DNA from: SUG1106 sp964651095
GTDB lineage: Bacteria > Bacillota > Clostridia > Peptostreptococcales > Anaerovoracaceae
Assembly: GCA_964651095.1 (NCBI GenBank)
Contig: CAZYWO010000010.1
Location: forward strand, 1 to 32,883
Reading direction: 5' to 3'
DNA: 32,883 nucleotides
Numbering within the stretch: position 1 is the first letter of the stretch; every line of letters begins with the position of its first letter. Both the position numbers and the translations under genes were made by a program. Positions 23,468 through 31,694 of the stretch are shown one piece after another. The notes beneath the pieces are model-generated. The model saw nothing but the letters and a program-made list of their open reading frames with translations. It made no database searches and was not told the DNA's origin.

Positions 23468-24886
23468 ATGAAATTAGGCTATGATTTAACAATTGAACAA
23501 ACTCAGAAACTTACAATGACTCCCGAGCTTATTCAAGCAATACAGATTTTGCAGTTTAATACGCAGGAACTGGAGTCATTTGTGCAGGACGAGCTTATGC
23601 AAAATCCTGTTTTGGAGTACGACGGAAGCGACCGAAAAAAAGAAAAGGAATTAGAGGTTTCCAAATCAGAAGCGCTTGATAAGAAAGAAGTTGAGGAAGC
23701 CGATTTTGATCTGCGTGAAAAAGTTAAAGAGGCGGAATACGACGACATCAGTTATAAACAATGGGAATATTCCAAAGATCATGATGAAACATCTTTTGAG
23801 CAGTTTGTCAGTAAAGAGGAAACACTGGAAGATTCCTTACTTTTGCAGCTTACTTTTTCAAGTTTAAAGGGCTGTGAACTTAAAATAGGAAGATATTTAA
23901 TTGAGGCAATTGATGAAAACGGATATTTGACCGTCGATGTTGAAACTGTCGCCAAGTGTTTCAAGGTAAACGTTGATGTTGTGGAAGGAGTTCTGGATGT
24001 AATTCAGACCTTTGAACCTTATGGGATCGGGGCAAGAAACCTTGAAGAATGTCTGATAATACAGCTTGCAGCCAAGGGACTTCTTGAAGATACGGTAGAA
24101 TATATCATTCTTCATCATTTAAAGGATTTAGGAGAAAATAAGCTCGGAAAAGTTTCAAAGGCCACAGGACTTAGTGTAGAGCAGGTTCAGATGGTGGCCG
24201 ACTTAATAAGGAAGTTAGAACCTAAACCGGGTAGACAGTTTTCTACGGGAGAAACGGTTAAGTACATGGTTCCCGATGTAATCGTAGAAAAAATAGACGG
24301 TGAATATCAGGTGGTAACTAATGAAAGTACAGTTCCAAGATTGATGGTAAGTCCGTATTATATGAACTTGGCCAAGCAGTCGTCTAACGATGAAGAATTA
24401 TCTAAATACCTTAACGATAGATATAATGCTGCAATGTGGCTCATAAAGAGTATTGAGCAGCGTAAACAAACTATATATAACGTAGTTTCTTCGGTGATTT
24501 CACATCAGAAAGAATTTTTAGACAACGGTCCTAAATATCTCAAGACTCTGACGCTTAAACAGGTGGCAGACGACCTTAATATTCACGAATCCACGGTAAG
24601 CCGTTCGATTAACGGCAAATATATGCAGACTCCAAGAGGGGTATTTGAAATAAAATATTTCTTCTCCAGCGGTGTAGCAGGCAGCGGCGGCGAAGGAATA
24701 TCTTCCAACAGCATTAAAACCTTTATTAAGGAAATTATAGATGGAGAAAACCCTAAAAAACCTTACAGCGATCAGGATATGGTTGAAATCTTAAGCAGAA
24801 AAGGTATTGAAATTTCAAGACGTACCGTCGCTAAGTACAGAGAAGGTATGAATATCTTATCTTCCTCAAAGAGAAGAAGATTTTAA
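23468..24886 (+). CDS. rpoN: RNA polymerase sigma-54 factor
   Basis: A 472-residue sigma factor for -24/-12 promoters that require an activator ATPase. Region I at the N-terminus (QTQKLTMTPELIQAIQILQF) is Gln- and Leu-rich, as needed for activator response. An acidic region II covers about residues 50-115. The core-binding domain follows, with EPYGIGARNLEECL and LEPKPGR. The helix-turn-helix reads TLKQVADDLNIHESTVSRSI, and the RpoN box near the C-terminus is ISRRTVAKYREGMNI. All domains are present. No activator gene is in the window. A GAGGTGAAGG stretch precedes the ATG. In related genomes this gene neighbours the glycolytic operon, as here. Confidence 0.96.
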   Translation: MKLGYDLTIEQTQKLTMTPELIQAIQILQFNTQELESFVQDELMQNPVLEYDGSDRKKEKELEVSKSEALDKKEVEEADFDLREKVKEAEYDDISYKQWEYSKDHDETSFEQFVSKEETLEDSLLLQLTFSSLKGCELKIGRYLIEAIDENGYLTVDVETVAKCFKVNVDVVEGVLDVIQTFEPYGIGARNLEECLIIQLAAKGLLEDTVEYIILHHLKDLGENKLGKVSKATGLSVEQVQMVADLIRKLEPKPGRQFSTGETVKYMVPDVIVEKIDGEYQVVTNESTVPRLMVSPYYMNLAKQSSNDEELSKYLNDRYNAAMWLIKSIEQRKQTIYNVVSSVISHQKEFLDNGPKYLKTLTLKQVADDLNIHESTVSRSINGKYMQTPRGVFEIKYFFSSGVAGSGGEGISSNSIKTFIKEIIDGENPKKPYSDQDMVEILSRKGIEISRRTVAKYREGMNILSSSKRRRF

Positions 24887-24901
24887 GATGTTAATATATA
24901 T

Positions 24902-24930
24902 TTAACAGCATAATTTATATTTTTTAGATT
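24902..24930 (+). promoter_or_regulatory. Candidate promoter of the gap1-pgk-gap2-tpiA operon
   Basis: TTAACA at 24902-24907 and TAGATT at 24925-24930 are spaced by 17 bases, about 35 bases before the gap1 start. The -10 box is a weak match, and the region is AT-rich enough for chance hits. No terminator separates rpoN from gap1, so read-through is also possible. Confidence 0.4.
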
Positions 24931-24965
24931 GTCATTATTTACAAGAGATTTAGGAGGAAAATAAA

Positions 24966-25982
24966 ATGGCGATTAAAGTTGGTATTAGCGGTTTTGGCAG
25001 AATAGGCAGAGTTGTAATCAGGGCAGCAATGGACATGCCAGAGATTGAAATAGCAGGCATTAACGTGAGAAATGCTGATTTAGAATATCTGGAATACATG
25101 CTGCGATATGATACAACTTTTGGAAGATTTCCAAAGAGCCTCGCCCGTTATGAAAACGGATTAATCATAGACGGAAAAAAGGTTCCTGTATATAGCGAAT
25201 CAGAAGCAGTTAATATTCCTTGGTCTGAATGTGGAGCAGAGTACATAGTGGAAGCCACAGGCGCTTATGTTACTACTGAAAAATCAATGGATCACATAAA
25301 AGCAGGAGCAAAAAAAGTTATAATTTCAGCGCCTGCCAAAGATAAGGAAACGCCTACTTTTGTTTTCGGTGTAAACCACAATGATTATAAAACCAAGATG
25401 AACGTAGTTTCAAATGCGTCATGTACAACCAACTGTCTGGCGCCTTTAGCAAAGGTAATTGAGGATAATTTCGGTATAAAAGAAGGATTAATGTCTACAA
25501 TTCATGCAGCTACAGCTAAACAGAAAGTAGTAGACGCCCGCTCTATGAAAGACTGGAGAACAGGAAGAAGCGTATTTGGAAACGTGATTCCGTCTACTAC
25601 AGGTGCGGCTAAGGCAGTAGGACTGGTTATTCCTTCATTAAAAGGAAAAATGACAGGTATTTCATACAGAGTACCGACAGCTAATGTTTCAGTTATAGAT
25701 TTGAATGTCGTACTGGAAAAACCGGCTACATATCAAGAACTTTGTGCCAAGATTAAGGAAGCTTCAGAAACTTACATGAAGGGAGTTTTAGAGTATGTAG
25801 ACGACGAAGTAGTTTCAGGAGATTTCGTAGGCGACCCTTGCACTTCCATATTTGATGCAAGACAGACTATTGAGCTTAATGATTATTTTTTCAAGCTGAT
25901 CGCTTTCTATGATAATGAGTTCGGTTACTCCAGCAAAATTCTTGAATTAATAAAACACATGTATAATGTAGATAATAAGTAG
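24966..25982 (+). CDS. Glyceraldehyde-3-phosphate dehydrogenase, divergent form, possibly NADP-preferring
   Basis: A 338-residue phosphorylating GAPDH. The catalytic Cys lies in SNASCTTNCLAP and the catalytic His in STIHAATAKQK. Phosphate-site elements STTGAAKAVG and YRVPTANVSV and the late NEFGYSSK are kept, so it should be active. The Rossmann start is VGISGFGRIGRVVIR. Where NAD enzymes have Asn-Asp, the sequence reads INVRNADLEY: the Asp that binds the adenosine ribose is Val34, followed by Arg35. Loss of this Asp with a nearby Arg suggests use of NADP. The S-loop (SMKDWRTGRS) resembles the E. coli and eukaryotic type and differs from gap2 downstream. A TTAGGAGG site precedes the ATG. Confidence 0.92.
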   Translation: MAIKVGISGFGRIGRVVIRAAMDMPEIEIAGINVRNADLEYLEYMLRYDTTFGRFPKSLARYENGLIIDGKKVPVYSESEAVNIPWSECGAEYIVEATGAYVTTEKSMDHIKAGAKKVIISAPAKDKETPTFVFGVNHNDYKTKMNVVSNASCTTNCLAPLAKVIEDNFGIKEGLMSTIHAATAKQKVVDARSMKDWRTGRSVFGNVIPSTTGAAKAVGLVIPSLKGKMTGISYRVPTANVSVIDLNVVLEKPATYQELCAKIKEASETYMKGVLEYVDDEVVSGDFVGDPCTSIFDARQTIELNDYFFKLIAFYDNEFGYSSKILELIKHMYNVDNK

Positions 25983-26006
25983 ATAATAAATAGTACCAAG
26001 ATTTAT

Positions 26007-26031
26007 GCCTTTGCCGGTAATCGGCAAAGGC
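26007..26031 (+). promoter_or_regulatory. Intercistronic hairpin between gap1 and pgk
   Basis: GCCTTTGCCG at 26007-26016 pairs perfectly with 26022-26031 around GTAAT. No T run follows, so it is more likely an mRNA-stability or processing element, or a partial attenuator, than a terminator. It could set different levels of gap1 and the downstream genes. Confidence 0.6.
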
Positions 26032-26062
26032 AATATTGTCCCTTAAATTTCTGGAGGTAAAT

Positions 26063-27247
26063 ATGAAAAAAACTGTTAAAGACATTGAAGTTAAAGGCAA
26101 AAGAGCCTTAGTAAGATGCGACTTCAATGTTCCGCTTAAAGAAGGAAAAATTACAGACGACATTAGAATTGTTTCAGCTCTGCCTACTATTAGATATTTA
26201 ATTGAAGGCGGCGCAAAAGTCATTCTTATGTCCCATCTGGGCAGACCTGACGGAGAAGCTAAAAAAGAATATTCGCTGCTTCCTGTTGCAGAAAGATTAT
26301 CTCAGCTTCTTGATAAGGAAATTGTATTCATAAGCTCAGATAAAGTAGTAGATGAGAAGGTTAAGCAGGCGGCGAAAAACCTTAAAGAAGGTCAGGTTAT
26401 GCTTCTTGAGAACGTAAGATTCAGAAAAGAAGAAACTAAAAACGGCTTGGAATTTGCAAAAGAACTGTCAGAACTTGGAGACTTCTTTGTAAACGACGCA
26501 TTCGGAACGGCTCACAGAGCCCATGCATCCACAGCTGGCGTTGCAGACTATCTTCCCGCAGTTTCCGGTTTTCTTATAGAAAAGGAAGTTGAATTTCTCG
26601 GAAATGCCGTAAACAATCCTAAGAGACCTTTTTTAGCCATAATGGGAGGAGCCAAAGTCGGGGATAAAATCCCGGTAATCGAAAATCTAATCAAAAAAGT
26701 TGATACTCTCATCATCGGCGGAGGAATGTCATACACATTTTACAAGTCTCAGGGATATGAAATAGGTACTTCCATCTTAGACTCAGATAATATAGGTCTT
26801 GCAAAGGAACTGCTTGAAAAAGCTGAAAAGGCAGGTGTTAAGATGCTTCTTCCGGTGGACTGCGTTTGTGCTAAAGAATTCAAAAATGATACTGAATTTG
26901 GCGTTTTTGATAAGGATTCAATTCCTTCCGATATGATGGGAATGGATATCGGACCTAAAACAGAGGAACTGTTTAAAAAGGCAATCGCGGAAGCAGAAAC
27001 AATTGTATGGAACGGACCTATGGGTGTTTTTGAAATGGAAAACTTCTCAAAGGGAACAAGAGCAGTTGCTGAAGCCCTTGCAGAAAGTTGCGCTGTTACA
27101 GTTATAGGCGGCGGAGATTCTGTGGCTGCGGTTGAGCAATTCGGTTTGGCCGACAAGATGACCCATATATCCACAGGCGGCGGCGCATCTTTAGAATTTT
27201 TGGAAGGTAAGGCGCTTCCGGGTATCGCCGTAATTGAAGACAAATAG
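26063..27247 (+). CDS. pgk: Phosphoglycerate kinase
   Basis: A 394-residue two-domain kinase that makes ATP and 3-phosphoglycerate from 1,3-bisphosphoglycerate. Key segments are KRALVRCDFNVPLKEGKITDD near the N-terminus, ILMSHLGRPDG, LLENVRFRKEE, FVNDAFGTAHRAHAST and PFLAIMGGAKVGDKI. The nucleotide domain has WNGPMGVFE and the C-terminal GGGDSVAAVEQF and STGGGASLEFLEGK. The start at 26063 is supported by TGGAGG ten bases upstream; an in-frame ATG nine codons earlier is not used. It lies between two GAPDH genes, which is unusual. Confidence 0.97.
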   Translation: MKKTVKDIEVKGKRALVRCDFNVPLKEGKITDDIRIVSALPTIRYLIEGGAKVILMSHLGRPDGEAKKEYSLLPVAERLSQLLDKEIVFISSDKVVDEKVKQAAKNLKEGQVMLLENVRFRKEETKNGLEFAKELSELGDFFVNDAFGTAHRAHASTAGVADYLPAVSGFLIEKEVEFLGNAVNNPKRPFLAIMGGAKVGDKIPVIENLIKKVDTLIIGGGMSYTFYKSQGYEIGTSILDSDNIGLAKELLEKAEKAGVKMLLPVDCVCAKEFKNDTEFGVFDKDSIPSDMMGMDIGPKTEELFKKAIAEAETIVWNGPMGVFEMENFSKGTRAVAEALAESCAVTVIGGGDSVAAVEQFGLADKMTHISTGGGASLEFLEGKALPGIAVIEDK

Positions 27248-27332
27248 ATATATTTTTAATATTTTAATCCAAAACAGTAAATATGACGCAATGTTAAAAT
27301 ATTGCCGGTTAAATGAAAAGGAGGTATATATT

Positions 27333-28346
27333 ATGAAAGTTGCAATTAATGGATTTGGAAGAATCGGCAGACTTGCTTTCAGACAAATTTTTGGCAGCAC
27401 TGATTTAGAAGTGGCGGCGATTAACGATTTGACAGAACCAAAGATGTTAGCTCATTTATTAAAATATGACTCCGTTCAAGGCAGATATCAGGGTCATGAG
27501 GTTTTATGGGATGAAAATTCCATTACTGTAGATGGAAAGCACATTCCAATTTATGCGGAACCTGATGCTAAAAATTTGCCGTGGAAAGAACTTGATGTTG
27601 ATGTGGTTCTTGAGTGTACAGGTTTTTATACCTCAAAGAAAAAATCACAGGCGCATATCGATGCAGGTGCAAAAAAAGTCTTGATTTCTGCGCCTGCTGG
27701 AAACGACCTTCCAACAATTGTTTACGGAGTAAACCACGAAACTTTAACCGAGGAGGACAACATTATTTCTGGCGCATCTTGCACCACCAATTGTCTGGCT
27801 CCGATGGCAAAGGTTTTAAATGATTACAGAGAACTGCGTACAGGTTTTATGACTACCATCCATGCCTACACGGGCGATCAGATGATCTTAGACGGACCTC
27901 ATAGAAAAGGAGATTTACGGCGTGCACGCGCAGGTTCCATAAATATCGTACCTAATTCTACGGGTGCAGCAAAAGCGATCGGCTTGGTAATCCCAGAACT
28001 TGACGGCAAACTTATAGGTTCTGCTCAAAGAGTGCCTGTAGCGTCAGGTTCAGTTACCATCCTTGATGCAACTTTAAAAGACATGACAGACACTGTATCG
28101 GTGGAAGGAATAAACGAGGCGATGAAAGCAGCTTCATCGGAATCTTTTGGATATACCGAAGAAGAACTGGTATCATCGGATATTATAGGAATGAGTTACG
28201 GTTCTTTGTTTGATGCAACTCAAACTTTGGCACAGCAATGCGGAACCCATATCTTTGAGGTGAGAATCGTGGCTTGGTATGACAATGAAATGAGCTATAC
28301 TTGTCAATTGGTAAGAACACTTAAATATTTGGAGAAATTTATATGA
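27333..28346 (+). CDS. gap: Glyceraldehyde-3-phosphate dehydrogenase, NAD type
   Basis: A 337-residue phosphorylating GAPDH of the common Gram-positive type. The Rossmann start is VAINGFGRIGRLAFRQ, followed by AINDLTEPKMLAHLLKYDS, whose Asp fits NAD use. The catalytic Cys is in SGASCTTNCLAPM and the His in TTIHAYTGDQ. The S-loop reads RKGDLRRARAGS, and the C-terminal part has GMSYGSLFDATQT and WYDNEMSYTCQLVRTL, resembling enzymes of low-G+C Gram-positives. It is clearly not a recent copy of the gap1 gene upstream of pgk. The ATG at 27333 follows AAAAGGAGG; the frame runs further upstream but without conserved sequence. Its stop overlaps the tpiA start. Confidence 0.95.
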   Translation: MKVAINGFGRIGRLAFRQIFGSTDLEVAAINDLTEPKMLAHLLKYDSVQGRYQGHEVLWDENSITVDGKHIPIYAEPDAKNLPWKELDVDVVLECTGFYTSKKKSQAHIDAGAKKVLISAPAGNDLPTIVYGVNHETLTEEDNIISGASCTTNCLAPMAKVLNDYRELRTGFMTTIHAYTGDQMILDGPHRKGDLRRARAGSINIVPNSTGAAKAIGLVIPELDGKLIGSAQRVPVASGSVTILDATLKDMTDTVSVEGINEAMKAASSESFGYTEEELVSSDIIGMSYGSLFDATQTLAQQCGTHIFEVRIVAWYDNEMSYTCQLVRTLKYLEKFI

Positions 28347-29089
28347 GAGTTCCTTTTATTGCAGGAAACTGGAAAATGTATAAGAACATCAGCGAAGCGA
28401 AAGCCTTCGCTGATGAATTTAAAAAATTATATCACGATACCGATGTAAAGGCGGCAATTTGCGCGCCTTTTCCTCAGCTTGCGGTCTTAGTTGAAGCATT
28501 TGCCGGAAGCGGAGTGGGTGTAGGCGCTCAAAATGTTCATTTTGAAAAAGAAGGAGCGTATACCGGGGAGGTTTCAATTCCAATGCTTCGGGAATTGGGT
28601 GTAAATTACTGTATAGTCGGCCATTCCGAGAGAAGGCAGTATTTCAATGAAAGCGATGAAACGGTAAATCTAAAACTCAAAGCTTTATTGGAAACTGAAA
28701 TTACTCCAATAGTATGCGTCGGTGAAGATCTTGAGCAGAGGGAAAGAGGATATCAGAATCAACTGGTAAGTGAGCAGGTGCAGAATGCTTTCAGAGGAAT
28801 TTCTCCTGAAAAAGCTGAAAAAGCAGTCGTGGCTTATGAACCTATATGGGCAATCGGCACAAGCAGAACTGCCACTCCTATTCAGGCAAATCAAATGTGC
28901 ACGCTTATAAGAGATACTCTTATAGAAATGTACGGCGAAGATACCGCCGATAAGATTATCATTCAATACGGCGGCAGCGTTAAACCAGAAAATGCTACGG
29001 AGATTATGAATATGGAGGAAATTGACGGGGCGCTTGTAGGAGGCGCAAGTCTGGATGCGGTAAAATTTATTGAAATTGTCAACTTTTAG
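28343..29089 (+). CDS. tpiA: Triosephosphate isomerase
   Basis: A 248-residue TIM-barrel enzyme interconverting dihydroxyacetone phosphate and glyceraldehyde 3-phosphate. The substrate Asn and Lys are in AGNWKMYKN, the electrophilic His in IVGHSERRQYF, and the catalytic Glu in VVAYEPIWAIGTSRTAT (loop 6). The phosphate-binding ends IIQYGGSVKPEN and DGALVGGASLD are present. The ATG overlaps the gap2 stop by four bases, so the two are translationally coupled. A strong hairpin lies inside codons 15-24. gpm and eno, often next in clostridial operons, are absent. Confidence 0.97.
   Translation: MRVPFIAGNWKMYKNISEAKAFADEFKKLYHDTDVKAAICAPFPQLAVLVEAFAGSGVGVGAQNVHFEKEGAYTGEVSIPMLRELGVNYCIVGHSERRQYFNESDETVNLKLKALLETEITPIVCVGEDLEQRERGYQNQLVSEQVQNAFRGISPEKAEKAVVAYEPIWAIGTSRTATPIQANQMCTLIRDTLIEMYGEDTADKIIIQYGGSVKPENATEIMNMEEIDGALVGGASLDAVKFIEIVNF
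28387..28415 (+). repeat. Inverted repeat inside the tpiA coding region
   Basis: CATCAGCGAAG at 28387-28397 is exactly complementary to 28405-28415. The inner bases can fold as GC-GAAA-GC with one bulged C, giving a GNRA-type tetraloop hairpin in the mRNA about 45 bases after the tpiA start. Confidence 0.55.
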
Positions 29090-29090
29090 C

Positions 29091-29120
29091 TTGATTTTAG
29101 CATATATAGTGTGGTACAAT
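29091..29120 (+). promoter_or_regulatory. Promoter of secG
   Basis: TTGATT at 29091-29096 and TACAAT at 29115-29120 are spaced by 18 bases, 30 bases before the secG start and immediately after the tpiA stop. CTTGAT and ATCAAG (29090-29095 and 29122-29127) flank it as a short dyad. Confidence 0.55.
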
Positions 29121-29149
29121 TATCAAGTTAAAATATAAGGAGGTACTAT

Positions 29150-29383
29150 ATGAAAATTTTCTTGATGATTTTACTTGCAGTAGCAAGCATTATCCTCATT
29201 GCAAGCGTACTGCTTCAATCCGGAAACAGCGCTGGATTATCAGGCTCTATCGCCGGTGGAGCGGAGCAGTTATTCGGCAAGAAAAAGAGCAAAGGTTATG
29301 AAGCTCTTTTGGAAAAAATTACTACAGTAGCAGCAGTTCTGTTTATTATTCTTGCTGTGATAATTGTAGCGATGTTTGAATAG
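29150..29383 (+). CDS. secG: Preprotein translocase subunit SecG
   Basis: A 77-residue membrane protein of the SecYEG export channel. Two hydrophobic spans cover about residues 2-22 and 54-75. Between them lies the SecG loop with LLQSGNSAGLSGSIAGGAEQLFGKKKSKGYE, in which the Gly- and Ser-rich part and the FGKKK sequence are the family signature. An AAGGAGG site lies eight bases before the ATG. secG closely following tpiA or eno is usual in Firmicutes. Confidence 0.93.
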   Translation: MKIFLMILLAVASIILIASVLLQSGNSAGLSGSIAGGAEQLFGKKKSKGYEALLEKITTVAAVLFIILAVIIVAMFE

Positions 29384-29512
29384 TAATATTGTGCAATAAA
29401 TATGTTTTCTAATTAAATTTTATTATATTTCACTTTAGCGGATAGGTTTTAACATGCGCTAGTTTATGTTGTTTACTTATTTATGCCAAAGGTGAGCAGG
29501 AGGTATTATATC
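29384..29512 (+). other. secG-hppA spacer
   Basis: An AT-rich 129-base spacer with no clear terminator and no confident promoter. It ends in AGCAGGAGG, the ribosome site of hppA. Short ATTAAA and TTATTATA stretches could be promoter elements, but none has a well-spaced partner. Confidence 0.4.
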
Positions 29513-31528
29513 ATGGCGAAGTTTTTACCTGCAATCGCAGCCTTGATTGGTCTTGTTGTAGCATTTTGCTTAGCATCATGGATTAAAAAGGCTGACGAAG
29601 GTACAGACAGAATGAAAGAAATTGCCAGCTACATCAGAGAAGGTGCTATGGCGTTTCTGAGCAGAGAATACAAGACAATGGTCATTGTAATTGCTGTCTT
29701 ATTTATTTTAATCGGTTTTGGTTTGAACAGTTGGACAACCGCTATTCTCTATGTTTGCGGTGCGTTGCTTTCAGTATTAGCAGGCTTCTTTGGAATGAAG
29801 GTTGCTACACTGGGTAATGTAAGAACTGCTAATGCGGCAAGAGAATCCGGAATGAATAAAGCATTAAAGATTGCTTTCAGATCCGGAGCTGTTATGGGAC
29901 TTTGCGTATCAGGTTTGGGTCTTCTTGGACTTGGCGTTATTATTTGTGCATTGGACCTTGCTACAGTTGTTCAGTGTGTAACAGGTTTTGGTCTTGGCGC
30001 ATCTTCTATGGCTCTTTTCGGAAGAGTGGGAGGCGGTATCTATACTAAAGCTGCAGATGTTGGTGCTGACCTTGTAGGTAAAGTCGAAGCGGGAATTCCT
30101 GAAGACGATCCTAGAAACCCTGCTGTAATTGCAGATAACGTAGGCGATAACGTAGGCGACGTTGCAGGCATGGGCTCCGACTTATTTGAATCTTATGTAG
30201 GTTCTATTATTTCAGCAATTACATTAGCAGCAGTTGCAGTAAACTCAGCAGCAGAAACTGCTACTTTCTCAGAAGCTACAGCAGCTCTTTTCCCACTTAT
30301 CATTTCATCAGTAGGTATTATTGCTTCTGTAATAGGTATAATGCTTGTAAGAGGTAAGGAAGGCGGAAATCCTGCGTCAGCTCTCAATATGGGAACATAT
30401 ATCAGCGGTATTATAGTAATTATTGCTACAGTAATACTTTCCAAGTCGATGCTTGGCGATTATACTTATGCATGGGCTATTATCGCAGGTCTTATAGTTG
30501 GTATTGCAATAGGTAAAATTACTGAAGTTTACACTTCCGGAGATTATAAATCAGTACAGAAAATCGCTGAACAGTCTCAGACAGGTGCTGCAACTACAAT
30601 TATCAGCGGTCTTGGCGTTGGTATGATGTCAACGTTATGGCCAATACTTCTTATCTGTGTCGGCGTATTCATCGCTTATCAATTTGCAGGATTATATGGA
30701 ATTGCATTGTCCGCAGTGGGAATGCTTTCAACTACAGGTATGACAGTTGCAGTTGATGCTTACGGTCCTGTATCTGACAATGCCGGCGGTATTGCTGAAA
30801 TGTCAGAATTACCTCATGAAGTAAGAGAGATCACTGATAAACTTGACGCAGTAGGAAATACTACGGCTGCTATCGGTAAAGGTTTTGCTATCGGTTCTGC
30901 TGCATTAACAGCATTAGCATTATTTGCTTCTTATGCTGCTGTAACAGAAATTGAAGCTATCAGCTTACTGGAACCTATCGTAATCATCGGATTATTTATC
31001 GGCGCAATGCTTCCGTTCTTATTCTCAGCTATGACTATGAATTCAGTAGGAAAAGCTGCTAATCAGATGATTGAGGAAGTTAGAAGACAGTTCAGAGAAG
31101 ATAAAGGAATCATGGAAGGTACTTCAAAGCCTGACTATGCAAACTGTGTTGATATTTCAACTAAGGCTGCATTAAAGGAAATGGTAGCTCCTGGTATCAT
31201 GGCAATCGTGGCTCCACTTGCAGTGGGTATAATTTTGGGACCTGAAGCATTGGGCGGAATGCTTGGAGGAGCATTATCTTCCGGAGTACTTTTAGCAATT
31301 ATGATGTCAAATGCAGGCGGTGCATGGGATAATGCGAAGAAGTATATCGAAGAAGGACACTTCGGAGGCAAGGGTTCGGAACCTCATAAATCTGCTGTTG
31401 TAGGAGATACTGTAGGCGACCCGTTCAAGGATACATCCGGTCCATCAATCAATATCTTAATCAAGTTAATGACTATCGTTGCTGTAGTATTTGCACCTTT
31501 ATTCGTGCAGATCGGCGGATTATTGTAA
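29513..31528 (+). CDS. hppA: Membrane-bound ion-pumping pyrophosphatase
   Basis: A 671-residue membrane protein with about 16 hydrophobic spans that couples pyrophosphate hydrolysis to Na+ or H+ export. The substrate site is visible in DVGADLVGKVEAGIPEDDPRNP, followed by ADNVGDNVGDVAGMGSDLFES; a second acidic cluster, VGDTVGDPFKDTSGPS, is near the C-terminus. In GNTTAAIGKGFAIGSAAL the position that is Lys in K+-independent enzymes is Ala, so a K+-dependent enzyme is expected. The transported ion cannot be read with confidence; Na+ would suit an anaerobic clostridium. The ATG at 29513 follows CAGGAGG; an in-frame ATG ten codons upstream is not used. Confidence 0.95.
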   Translation: MAKFLPAIAALIGLVVAFCLASWIKKADEGTDRMKEIASYIREGAMAFLSREYKTMVIVIAVLFILIGFGLNSWTTAILYVCGALLSVLAGFFGMKVATLGNVRTANAARESGMNKALKIAFRSGAVMGLCVSGLGLLGLGVIICALDLATVVQCVTGFGLGASSMALFGRVGGGIYTKAADVGADLVGKVEAGIPEDDPRNPAVIADNVGDNVGDVAGMGSDLFESYVGSIISAITLAAVAVNSAAETATFSEATAALFPLIISSVGIIASVIGIMLVRGKEGGNPASALNMGTYISGIIVIIATVILSKSMLGDYTYAWAIIAGLIVGIAIGKITEVYTSGDYKSVQKIAEQSQTGAATTIISGLGVGMMSTLWPILLICVGVFIAYQFAGLYGIALSAVGMLSTTGMTVAVDAYGPVSDNAGGIAEMSELPHEVREITDKLDAVGNTTAAIGKGFAIGSAALTALALFASYAAVTEIEAISLLEPIVIIGLFIGAMLPFLFSAMTMNSVGKAANQMIEEVRRQFREDKGIMEGTSKPDYANCVDISTKAALKEMVAPGIMAIVAPLAVGIILGPEALGGMLGGALSSGVLLAIMMSNAGGAWDNAKKYIEEGHFGGKGSEPHKSAVVGDTVGDPFKDTSGPSINILIKLMTIVAVVFAPLFVQIGGLL

Positions 31529-31558
31529 TTGAGATATTGTGATAATTAACATTTAAAT

Positions 31559-31613
31559 AAAAGGAGCGGTTGCGCGGTCAATCTAGTTGATTACCGTATC
31601 GCCGCTCCTTTTT
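31559..31613 (+). terminator. Terminator of hppA
   Basis: AAAAGGAGCGG at 31559-31569 pairs perfectly with 31602-31612, followed by further T. The 32-base interior contains a smaller TCAA/TTGA stem, so the whole can form a branched hairpin. Confidence 0.8.
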
Positions 31614-31622
31614 GCATAGGAA

Positions 31623-31649
31623 AACCCCGCAGCCTGAGGCTGCGGGGTT
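31623..31649 (-). terminator. Terminator of the crotonase gene
   Basis: A perfect 12-base GC-rich stem (AACCCCGCAGCC with its complement at 31638-31649) encloses only TGA. Read on the minus strand it is followed by TT after the stem, which itself ends in TT, giving four Ts downstream of the crotonase stop. Confidence 0.75.
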
Positions 31650-31694
31650 AACATATCGACAAATATATAAGCTCAAGGGAGAATTAATCACTTA

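Noticed and set aside
24966..25982. Erythrose-4-phosphate dehydrogenase (Epd)
   Set aside because: Phosphate-site and S-loop sequences (STTGAAKAVG, SMKDWRTGRS) match GAPDH, and the location beside pgk and tpiA fits glycolysis.
26007..26031. Terminator splitting gap1 from pgk
   Set aside because: The stem is good but no T run follows, and pgk has no convincing promoter of its own in the remaining 30 bases.
31559..31649. Two adjacent hairpins as a mobile-element end or a small RNA
   Set aside because: Each is best explained as the terminator of one of the two converging genes; no promoter or repeated element surrounds them.
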